NCBI GenBank assembly: GCA_945861435.1
Contig: CAMAUX010000012.1
Location: forward strand, 1-64,000
Source: Chthoniobacter flavus
Lineage (GTDB): Bacteria > Verrucomicrobiota > Verrucomicrobiia > Chthoniobacterales > Chthoniobacteraceae
Length of the DNA: 64,000 bases
Direction of reading: 5' to 3'
The position numbers were made by a program, and so were the translations under genes. The notes under the pieces are model-generated. The model did not search any database, was not told the DNA's origin, and saw nothing but the letters and a program-made list of their open reading frames with translations. The first letter of the stretch is position 1. Each line of letters starts with the position of its first letter. Positions 57,500 through 64,000 of the stretch are shown one piece after another.

Positions 57500-59344
57500 C
57501 TAGTGGCCTCCGATGTCCACCATGTTCTCGTCCCCGTAGAACTCGGCCATCTTCGTCACAAACTCGTCCACGAAGACGTGCATGTCGTTGCTCGCCTCCT
57601 TCACCCGCGAGGTGAGGTAGTTGTAACCAAACAACGCAGGGATCGCCACGACCAGCCCCGCCACTGTCGCCACCAGCGCCGCCGCAATGCCGGGCGCAAT
57701 CGCGTTCACGTTCACATCCCCGGCCGCCGCAATCGCCGCAAACGTGATCATCACCCCCACCACCGTCCCCAGCAGCCCAAGAAACGGCCCACCCGAAATC
57801 GCGATGGTCAGAAACACCATGAGCTGGTTGAGCTTCTGCGTCTCGCGCACCATCCCCGCATCCATCGAAGCCCGGATCGCCTGAATCGAACGCGCGCTCA
57901 GCACCCGCGTATCCGGCGCCGCATCCCCCGCCACACGATGCCGGATCTCCTCCGCCCCGATGTGATAGATCCGGTACACGGAGGCGTGCCGCAGCAGCTT
58001 CTCCGCGTCGCTGTCCACACGCCCACCCACGCTTCGCACTTTGTCGGGATCTCCATGGTCCAGCGCCGTGAGGTCCGCCGCCAGATGCCGCCACTCGCTC
58101 ATGAAGAGCGCGTTCCCCTTCGCATTCGCGTTGAGGTAGGAGGTCTTGATCACCATCACCCACCAGCTGATCACCGCCATCACCGCCAGCACCCCGATGA
58201 CCACCCAACCGTCCACCGTCAGCGAACGCATCAGAATCCCGAACGTCCCACTCATCCACGTCGACGCCTGCTCGTCCGCCCCCAGCACCACCAGCCTCCC
58301 CGCCTTCTCCCCGCCCTGGCCATAAGCAACCATCTTCAGAAAACCCGCAGGCCGCGCCACCTTCGCAATCTGCAATTCGTCCATCTCCCCCACAAACCCC
58401 TCACCACCCGCCGTATCGCCGCCGATCGTCAACGGGCCGTTGAGCGCAGGCAACCCCGCTGCAAGACTCGCATACGGCTCGCCATCCACCAAAAGCTGGA
58501 TGCCGCCAGCCTCCGCAACCACCGACAAATGCTTCCATGCGCCGGGCGCCAGCGCCGCCCCCGCCCCGCTCTTCTGCGCCGCACCACCCGCCGCGACCGC
58601 CACGTACGGAACCCCGTTGCTCAGCCCCACCACAAAACTGTTCGCCCCCTCGCGCCTGCTCAAAATCACCGCCTCCGGCACAGGCGCCGATGGCTTGATC
58701 CAGAACGAAAGCGTCGCCGCACCGCCCGCCTTCCATAGCAACGAAGGGCTTGCCGGCACCGACACCGCAGTCTTTCCGGCCAGCTTCAGGCCGCGTCCGA
58801 TCATCGCCCCCTCCACGGCGGCTCCGGCGCTCTGCGCGTTATTTCCCGGGATCGAGAAATCCGCCGGCGCAGTCCCCTTCTCGTTGAAGTGATACACGAG
58901 CACGGTATCCACGTCGTAGGTCGCCTTGGCATCCTCCAGCTTCACCCCGGAGTTCCCTTGGTTGCCGTAGTAGAGCCAGAAGCTCGTCGCCTCGCCCGGC
59001 TTCACCTCCGGCACCTTCACCCATGCAAAGGCCTCGCCGAGCAACCCGTCGAATTTTTCAAGGTGATGCGTCAGCACCGTCTTCTCATCCTCACTGACAA
59101 AGCGCAGGTCGCTCCCATCCTCGCGCGCCGCCGCAAACTGAAAGTCCGCTTCGTGCAACCGCACAAGCACCGCCACGCTCCCACCCACGGGATCCGTAAT
59201 CGCCACCCCCTTCGAACTCGCATCCACCGTGATCTTCTTGCGCACGGTCCAGTCGTTGTTCCACCACGCCTGCGCACTCGCGCTCATGGCTTCAAGCCCG
59301 AGAAGGGCCATGCAGATGTACTTGCTGATGCTTCGAATCGTCAT
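57500..59344 (-). CDS. DUF2341-LamG-like-ExbB/TolQ fusion protein
   Basis: A 614-residue protein with a signal peptide (MTIRSISKYICMALLGLEAMSASA). The N-terminal DUF2341 module starts 'WWNNDWTVRKKITVD' and contains 'SFWLYYGNQGN'. A LamG-like jellyroll domain (~185-345) has 'AATLSFWIKPS', 'GAWKHLSVVAE' and 'DELQIAKVA'. The C-terminal ~240 residues are a MotA/TolQ/ExbB channel subunit with three membrane helices (VVIGVLAVMAVISWWVMVI; GPFLGLLGTVVGVMITFAAI; AAALVATVAGLVVAIPALFG). The motor subunit therefore has its own large periplasmic binding domain. This fusion is known from PVC and related genomes; what the ectodomain contacts is unknown. It is followed by exbD and tonB. Confidence 0.9.
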   Translation of the reverse strand: MTIRSISKYICMALLGLEAMSASAQAWWNNDWTVRKKITVDASSKGVAITDPVGGSVAVLVRLHEADFQFAAAREDGSDLRFVSEDEKTVLTHHLEKFDGLLGEAFAWVKVPEVKPGEATSFWLYYGNQGNSGVKLEDAKATYDVDTVLVYHFNEKGTAPADFSIPGNNAQSAGAAVEGAMIGRGLKLAGKTAVSVPASPSLLWKAGGAATLSFWIKPSAPVPEAVILSRREGANSFVVGLSNGVPYVAVAAGGAAQKSGAGAALAPGAWKHLSVVAEAGGIQLLVDGEPYASLAAGLPALNGPLTIGGDTAGGEGFVGEMDELQIAKVARPAGFLKMVAYGQGGEKAGRLVVLGADEQASTWMSGTFGILMRSLTVDGWVVIGVLAVMAVISWWVMVIKTSYLNANAKGNALFMSEWRHLAADLTALDHGDPDKVRSVGGRVDSDAEKLLRHASVYRIYHIGAEEIRHRVAGDAAPDTRVLSARSIQAIRASMDAGMVRETQKLNQLMVFLTIAISGGPFLGLLGTVVGVMITFAAIAAAGDVNVNAIAPGIAAALVATVAGLVVAIPALFGYNYLTSRVKEASNDMHVFVDEFVTKMAEFYGDENMVDIGGH

Positions 59345-59367
59345 AGGAAGATAAACAGGAAAAAGAC

Positions 59368-61017
59368 TCAGAACTCCGCCCAAACACGGAACGTGAAAAG
59401 CATGTCCCCGCGCTCCGTCGTCCCCACCCGCCGCAGCGGGAACCCCGCGTCCAGCGAGCCGTAGGAGTGCTCGAAAATCTGCAGCCGGCTCCCCGCCCCC
59501 ACGCTCGCCATCTCGATCACCGACGCCTGGTCCGGAAGCGCGTCGTTGATCCCAAGCACGCCCCCTTCCGCAAAAACATACACCCGCCAATCCTGCACCG
59601 GCTTCAACCCCGCGAGACGCCCGAGCGACGGACTCCGCAGCTCAAGCGAACCCACCAACGCATTATCCCCCAGCGCCGCCGATTCCAGATACCCGCGCAC
59701 CGTCCCCAAGCCACCCGCGCTGAACTGCTCGTTGTCCAGAAGCGCGCTCTGCGTCGCCTGCCCCTGCAACTTCATCTGCCCCTGAAAACCCGCAGGCAGA
59801 TCCCGCGTGTGGGAAAGCTCCGCTCGCGCGTAAAAGTAATCCCCATCAGCCTTGTAACGCTTCACCGCAAACTCCTCCGACGCACTCCCCGTCCCGCGGA
59901 AATGCATGTGCACACCGGCGCTCAACTCTGTGGTGGACGCCGCACTTGACCACGTCGCGTTATAGACCGCACTCAGCGGCCAGTAGGTCACCGGCGTCAC
60001 ATCGCTGAAATCCCCAATCGTAAGCGCCTGCAGGAAGTGCTTGTAGTCCAGCCCGAGACTCACCGAGTGGTAAAACCCCTCGGCCCCGGGCAGCGTCATC
60101 ATCAACCGCGCACCCCACACGTCCCCACGCCCCGCCACCGCCGCCCCGCCCAAAGTCGACACATTGCTGTCCTGCTTCACCCCCTGCAGCATCAGACTCA
60201 GCCAGCTCGCCTCCGGAAACCGGGCCAGATAAAAACCCGAGATCACCTTCGCATCCTCAGGCCGCTGCGGCGCATACTGGAGGTTCAACCCCAGCCCGTG
60301 CCCCTTCTGCCAGAGGTTCTGGTAACTCACCGAGGTGTTGAGCCGCAGATCCGTCGTCCCGCTGCTGTGCCGGTTGTTCAACTCCACGCTCCCGTGCAAC
60401 GGCAGCTTGTCTTCCACGCTCAACTCCACATCCACCGTCCCCGCCTCCCGCCCCGCACGCAGCGAGGGCGTCACCCGCATGTCCGGATGCTGGTTCAGCG
60501 CTAGAATCTCCGGAGACACCCGGTTGAAATCCACCACCGCCCCAGCGGCCAGCGACGGCGCCCGCCTCCGGATCTCCTCCAGCGAGAAATACCGCGAACC
60601 TTTCACCCGCATCTGCCCCACCCGATTTTCGATCACCTGCAAAACAAACACCCCGCGCCGGCCGCTCTGCTCGGGCAACTGCACCCCCACGGCCTGATAT
60701 CCCTTCGCCCGAAACGCCCCCTCCAGCGCCGCCCGCGCCCCCTCCACATCCTCCACACTGCGCCCCGGCCCGAGAAAGGGATACACAGCCTCGCCGATCT
60801 CCTGCTCACTCAGAAGCTTCGAGCCGGTGACGCGGAATTCACGGATCGAGAACCGCGGCGCGTCCGCCTCCCCCTGCGCTCGAAGCAACCCTCCACCCAA
60901 AACCATCCACCCGCTCAAGAGGACCCTCCCGAGACGCAGGCAGCCGCTTGCGCCGAGCCATGCTCGGTGGGCGAGTTGCTGCCTGTGGTTCTTCATCATG
61001 GGCGATGTTCTGCGCAT
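59368..61017 (-). CDS. Two-partner secretion outer membrane transporter (ShlB/FhaC/HecB family, TpsB)
   Basis: An Omp85-family pore that secretes the haemagglutinin-like exoprotein. The 549-residue product has a signal peptide (hydrophobic part 'GRVLLSGWMVLGGGLLRA'), two POTRA domains (~57-200; 'IREFRVTGSKLLSEQEIGEAVYPFLG', 'VGQMRVKGSRYFSLEEIRRR'), and a 16-strand barrel with the conserved loop-6 motif 'GLGTVRGYLE'. The last strand ends in the aromatic 'FTFRVWAEF'. ATGs at 60999 and 60996 are alternative starts. As the first gene of the seven-gene series it is closest to the divergent regulatory region. Confidence 0.92.
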   Translation of the reverse strand: MRRTSPMMKNHRQQLAHRAWLGASGCLRLGRVLLSGWMVLGGGLLRAQGEADAPRFSIREFRVTGSKLLSEQEIGEAVYPFLGPGRSVEDVEGARAALEGAFRAKGYQAVGVQLPEQSGRRGVFVLQVIENRVGQMRVKGSRYFSLEEIRRRAPSLAAGAVVDFNRVSPEILALNQHPDMRVTPSLRAGREAGTVDVELSVEDKLPLHGSVELNNRHSSGTTDLRLNTSVSYQNLWQKGHGLGLNLQYAPQRPEDAKVISGFYLARFPEASWLSLMLQGVKQDSNVSTLGGAAVAGRGDVWGARLMMTLPGAEGFYHSVSLGLDYKHFLQALTIGDFSDVTPVTYWPLSAVYNATWSSAASTTELSAGVHMHFRGTGSASEEFAVKRYKADGDYFYARAELSHTRDLPAGFQGQMKLQGQATQSALLDNEQFSAGGLGTVRGYLESAALGDNALVGSLELRSPSLGRLAGLKPVQDWRVYVFAEGGVLGINDALPDQASVIEMASVGAGSRLQIFEHSYGSLDAGFPLRRVGTTERGDMLFTFRVWAEF

Positions 61018-61097
61018 GGGAAACCAGCCCGGCCACTAAGCCACAACCAGCCCCATCCCCGAACTAACCGCGCCCCCTAAACCCAGCCACCCTTTTA

Positions 61098-61159
61098 CTG
61101 TGACATTCCCGTGAACGGCAGATGACGGAAATAAGGCGGGATTGTGACTTTCCTGTGTC
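61098..61159 (-). promoter_or_regulatory. Pho-box-like array facing the TPS operon
   Basis: Plus-strand heptamers CTGTGAC (61098), CCGTGAA (61109), AGATGAC (61120), TTGTGAC (61142) and CTGTGTC (61153) all keep an 11-bp register, with one slot (61131) degenerate. Read on the minus strand in the usual PhoB orientation they become NNGTCAY units such as CCGTCAT, CGTTCAC and ATGTCAC separated by four bases. The array ends ~80 bases from the TPS transporter start, a normal distance for an activator site. No binding evidence exists. Confidence 0.55.
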
Positions 61160-61247
61160 GCCCGCGGAACCCTGCATTCATCAGCATCCCCGGCCTGCCG
61201 CACACACGGACCCCCTCTTTGCCTTCGCGCCTGAAACCGTCGCGCCA

Positions 61248-61265
61248 GCGTCACCTGCTGGTCAC
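61248..61265 (+). promoter_or_regulatory. Pho-box-like pair facing the PstS-like gene
   Basis: GCGTCAC (61248-61254) and TGGTCAC (61259-61265) are spaced 11 bases apart, in the orientation of E. coli-type CTGTCAT units. A GTGAC (61272-61276) follows in opposite orientation, then an AT-rich CATTAT at 61281-61286 that could be a -10. The site is ~117 bases upstream of the ATG. Confidence 0.45.
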
Positions 61266-61381
61266 CGAAATGTGACGGTACATTATTTGCCTCCACGCGG
61301 CGTGCACCCCTAGCCTCCGCCCAGCCGCCACAGGGTACACACCCATCGGCAGCTGCCAAACCAACACATCCAACCAAAAAG

Positions 61382-62677
61382 ATGAAAGCCAACCAATTCA
61401 TTCTCACCGGGCTCATCGCCCTCGGCTCCCTAGTCGCTCACAGCGCACAGGCCGTCACCTCGGATCTCGTCCTCCGTATCACGGGTTCCACCGCCTTCCG
61501 CTCACAGACTCACAGCGGAATCATCGCTGCTTATGGTGGTTCCCAAGCGAGTGGTGGAATCACCTCCTACGCCTACGTAGGCACCAGCGCCTCCGGCGCT
61601 TCCCAAGCCATCTACTACGGCACGATCAGCGGCAAACTGGTCATCATCAAAACTTCCTGGTCCGGGTCCGAGGCAGGCGTGCGCACCGTCGCCGCCAACA
61701 GCAGCTCCGCTTCCGCGAACTTCCTCGCCGACACCATCCTCGATAACACCGGATCGGGTGTCGCCGCTCTCCAGACTGGTACCGCCTCCGTCACCGCCGG
61801 CACCACCGCCGAAATCCCCGACGTCGCAATGGCCGACAACTACCAGAGCTCTTCCGCGTTCTTTGGTTCCTACGGTGGAGTCACCTACCCAACCCTAACG
61901 GAAGTGACCCTCACCCCCAGTGGTGACCCTGTGGGCATCGTCGCCTTCCAGTTCGTCACAAGCGCAGCCTCCCCGATCACCGATATCACCACCGACCTCG
62001 CAAAGTCTCTCTTCAGCACCGGCGCCCTTCCGTTGTCCTTCTTCACCGGTGACTCCACCAGCACCGGCTACGTCTTCGCCACCGGCCGCGATCCGGATTC
62101 GGGCACCCGCTTGGATACCCTGGCCGTGATCGGCCTCGGCGCGCAGAGCGCCGTCAAGCAGTACCAGCCCTCGACTTCCGCTACCGGCGGGCAGGTCGCC
62201 GCAGCCGGCGGAAGCATCGCCTTCAACATCCCCGCACCGGCCGGCACGGTGAACGGCATTTCGGTGGCTCTCTACAACAACGGCTACAACAGCGGCGGTA
62301 ACCTTGGCAAAGCCCTTGCCAACGCCACCACAGCCATGGTGACCAAAGACTTCCCCACCACCGGCACCGACACCACCGGGGGATACTACGTCGGCTACAT
62401 GAGCACCGGCGACGCCTCAACAGCAGCAGGATTATCACCCGCCGCCATCCGCCTCACCTTCAACGGCGTCCCTTATACCGTAGCCAACGTGCTCACGGGT
62501 AAGTACCCGTTCTGGTCCTACGAGCACATGTACATCCGCTCCAGCATGAGCGTTACCGGCCAGGCCGTGGCACAAACCATCGCTAACGGCATCAACAGCG
62601 CCGTCACCAGCGGCCTCACACCCTCCGCCATGCTCGTGAAACGGTCCACCGACGGCGCACGCATCCTCACGAAGTAA
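61382..62677 (+). CDS. Exported PstS-like (type 2 periplasmic-binding fold) protein
   Basis: A 431-residue exported protein with a signal peptide (MKANQFILTGLIALGSLVAHSAQA). Several stretches recall the phosphate-binding protein family: 'VLRITGSTAFRSQTHSGI' near the N-terminus (anion-binding 'GST' loop), 'SWSGSEAGVRTVA', 'DVAMADNYQSSSAF', 'SGDPVGIVAFQFVTSAAS' and 'GRDPDSGTRLDTLAVIG' (the 'SGTR' helix-cap motif). The similarity is motif-level. The protein is longer and more Ser/Thr/Gly-rich than classical PstS. No pstCAB permease genes are in the window, so it may bind a solute for another purpose. It is divergent from the TPS operon and preceded by a Pho-box-like pair, which supports a phosphate link. 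Confidence 0.6.
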   Translation: MKANQFILTGLIALGSLVAHSAQAVTSDLVLRITGSTAFRSQTHSGIIAAYGGSQASGGITSYAYVGTSASGASQAIYYGTISGKLVIIKTSWSGSEAGVRTVAANSSSASANFLADTILDNTGSGVAALQTGTASVTAGTTAEIPDVAMADNYQSSSAFFGSYGGVTYPTLTEVTLTPSGDPVGIVAFQFVTSAASPITDITTDLAKSLFSTGALPLSFFTGDSTSTGYVFATGRDPDSGTRLDTLAVIGLGAQSAVKQYQPSTSATGGQVAAAGGSIAFNIPAPAGTVNGISVALYNNGYNSGGNLGKALANATTAMVTKDFPTTGTDTTGGYYVGYMSTGDASTAAGLSPAAIRLTFNGVPYTVANVLTGKYPFWSYEHMYIRSSMSVTGQAVAQTIANGINSAVTSGLTPSAMLVKRSTDGARILTK

Positions 62678-62698
62678 CACTCGGATCTCTTCCATCCC

Positions 62699-62735
62699 AA
62701 AGCCGGTGCGGGTTTACCCCGCACCGGCTTTTTCT
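62699..62735 (+). terminator. Strong intrinsic terminator after the PstS-like gene
   Basis: AGCCGGTGCGGG (62701-62712), loop TTTAC, then CCCGCACCGGCT (62718-62729), followed by TTTTTCTTTT. A perfect 12-pair GC stem with a T-rich tail. Confidence 0.92.
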
Positions 62736-63227
62736 TTTCCCCCAGATCGCCGCCTAGCGTCCTCTCCCCCGCAATCCACACCCCTCACACGACACCATCC
62801 CCACCCTCCATCTCCCCGCAACAAATCCGTATCAACGGCATGGAACCCGCCCCAGTTGATGGGGCTGTGTCGCGCACCCGGCCCCGAGCCTCAGCGCCCA
62901 AGAGCATCACGCATCTGACCACCGCTCTTCGATTCCCGCCGCTCCGGAGTCATCACCGAACGGGCTGCCTCCAAACTTCCCAACCTCGGCCGCGCCCTCA
63001 AACGAGCACACAACCTCCCCTCATTGAGAACCTGCTTTTCGGGTGGTGCGAGCGCCTCGGCAAGGCCACGCCTGTGGCCCGGGTCGGCCCCGTTCTCTAT
63101 GTCACCGGCCTCGTGGTCGGTGCGTAGGGCCCCAATCTTTCCCTCAGCGATGTCTGCCTCATCCGCTCCGCTCGCATTCCGGAGCCGATCCCGGCAGAGG
63201 TCGTGAGCTTTCCCACCAGTCCCGCAT
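62736..63227. other. Intergenic region containing an ATPase remnant
   Basis: About 490 bases between the terminator and the convergent aquaporin gene. A frame on the plus strand carries a decayed FliI/SctN-like segment (listed separately). Open frames on the opposite strand are shadows. Apart from this remnant nothing is recognised. Confidence 0.5.
63023..63211 (+). pseudogene. Remnant resembling the N-terminal domain of FliI/SctN-type secretion ATPase
   Basis: One plus-strand frame reads 'IENLLFGWCERLGKATPVARVGPVLYVTGLVVGA', a TAG stop at 63125-63127, and then continues in frame with 'GPNLSLSDVCLIRSARIPEPIPAEVVSF'. This is the pattern of the FliI/YscN N-terminal beta-barrel ('GxVxxVxGLVVEaxGPxxxxGDxCxI...AEVVGF'). 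The stop codon falls inside the 'EA-GP' joint, and no P-loop or catalytic domain follows, as the frame decays and the aquaporin gene begins. It therefore looks like a short relic of a flagellar or type III secretion ATPase gene. Assigned by eye; no other flagellar gene is in the window. Confidence 0.5.
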
Positions 63228-63884
63228 TCACTTCTGACAACACCCATCGCCCCGAACCGCTGAGCATGCCGGCACCGCAAGCAACACGCCCAGCACAGGC
63301 CCGGCCACATACACCCAGAGCGATTCCATCTGCCACCCCACCAACGCCGGCGCCAGCGATCGCGCGGGATTCATCGACGCACCACACACCGGCCCGGCGA
63401 ACATCGCCTCCAGTGCAATCACCGCTCCAATCGCCACGCCCGCCGTCACCCCCTTCTCCTTCGCACCGGTCGACACGCTCAGGATCACGAGCATCAGCAC
63501 GAACGTGAGGATGGTCTCAAACACCACACTCTGCACCGCACCGCCCGATGGCAGTGTACCTCCCAACGTCGTCGCAGCCGGAAACAGGAACCGCAGCGTC
63601 CCACTCGCAGCGCAAGCCCCCAGCACCTGCGCCGCCAGATAGCCGCCCACTTGTCCCCAAGGAAATCTCCCCGCCACCGCAAAGCCCAGCGTCACCGCGG
63701 GATTGAGGTGCGCACCGCTCACATCCCCAAACGTGTAGATCATCGCCAGCACCACCAACCCGAACGTCAGCGCCACCCCAGAATGCCCGATCGCCCCTCC
63801 GGATACCTGATCCACCACAATGGCACCGGTGCCCGCAAACAGCAGCGTGAAGGTTCCCAAAAACTCGGCAATGAGCGTTCTCAT
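63228..63884 (-). CDS. Aquaporin / glycerol-channel family protein (MIP)
   Basis: A 218-residue inner membrane channel from the ATG at 63884 (MRTLIAEFLGTFTLLFAGTGA). Both NPA signatures are present: 'GAHLNPAVTLG' (Asn61) and 'GASMNPARSLAPA' (Asn172), with six membrane helices and the duplicated hour-glass layout. The second motif 'NPARS' with its following Arg is typical of water-selective AqpZ-like channels, whereas glycerol facilitators usually have 'NPARD'. I therefore lean to a water channel without firm proof. It ends next to the ATPase remnant. Confidence 0.9.
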   Translation of the reverse strand: MRTLIAEFLGTFTLLFAGTGAIVVDQVSGGAIGHSGVALTFGLVVLAMIYTFGDVSGAHLNPAVTLGFAVAGRFPWGQVGGYLAAQVLGACAASGTLRFLFPAATTLGGTLPSGGAVQSVVFETILTFVLMLVILSVSTGAKEKGVTAGVAIGAVIALEAMFAGPVCGASMNPARSLAPALVGWQMESLWVYVAGPVLGVLLAVPACSAVRGDGCCQK

Positions 63885-64000
63885 AAGAGGTAAGAAAGTG
63901 AACGGTGAAAATGAATGGCGCTGACTGGCAGATGGTAAAATCAAGCGGATGCGTCAGCAGCGTCAGCTCACGCGCCCACGGGCACCGCGTTGATTATTCC

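Larger units (their letters stand above)
61018..61381. promoter_or_regulatory. Divergent control region with Pho-box-like heptamer arrays
   Basis: A 364-base region between the TPS operon and the PstS-like gene. It carries two heptamer arrays with an 11-bp register, one facing each gene (listed separately), and an AT-rich candidate -10 (CATTAT) near 61281-61286 on the plus strand. It includes a stretch of Pro/Arg-coding-like sequence with no gene. Confidence 0.6.

Overview
The window looks like a chromosomal segment of a Verrucomicrobiota (PVC superphylum) bacterium. GC content is high, Shine-Dalgarno sequences are scarce, and several families are typical of this phylum: a membrane-bound dehydrogenase-like propeller fused to a cytochrome c, a DUF6797-type propeller, an exported sulfatase, an FAD oxidoreductase with carbohydrate-binding-like flanks, and a surface protein starting with a LEPR-like 'LEARIAPA' tag. 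No rRNA, tRNA or CRISPR array was recognised.

Layout. 1-478: the 3' end of a group II intron (domains V and VI), inserted antisense into the 3' end of a small HNH nuclease gene. 0.6-3.9 kb: a secreted haem-binding propeller/HEAT protein and a metzincin-like protease. 3.9-7.5 kb (minus): serA-pepA, coupled by a GTGA overlap, then a small unknown gene. 8-11.1 kb (minus): a TolC-like protein and a phytase-like secreted esterase, divergent from a beta-helical surface protein (11.4-13 kb). 13-16.6 kb (minus): cysE, cysteine desulfurase, a SprT-like zinc protein and beta-carbonic anhydrase. 16.6-18.6 kb: gene-poor DNA with short tandem repeats and a REP-like palindrome. 18.6-23.3 kb: a Ser/Thr kinase divergent from a sugar transferase, then a sulfatase and acpP. 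23.5-32.3 kb: mostly small exported or membrane proteins, an O6-alkylguanine-DNA alkyltransferase and gatCA. 32.6-41 kb: a DUF6797-like propeller, a rhodanese, an FAD oxidoreductase, a NosR/RnfG-like flavo-iron-sulfur membrane protein and a c-type cytochrome.

41-62.7 kb is the most striking block. Seven tightly packed minus-strand genes form one apparent operon: an FhaC/ShlB-type secretion partner, a DUF2341-LamG-ExbB fusion, ExbD, TonB, a large porin, a periplasmic coiled-coil protein and a 3744-residue haemagglutinin-like exoprotein. The last junctions are overlapping or nearly so. Divergent from it lies a PstS-like solute-binding protein, and at its far end an OprO/P-like porin converges. 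The 364-base divergent region carries heptamers in an 11-bp register that resembles PhoB boxes, facing both ways. My inference is a phosphate-responsive surface system pairing two-partner secretion with a dedicated TonB energy complex.

The window ends with a small remnant resembling the N-terminus of a FliI/SctN-type ATPase, next to an aquaporin gene.
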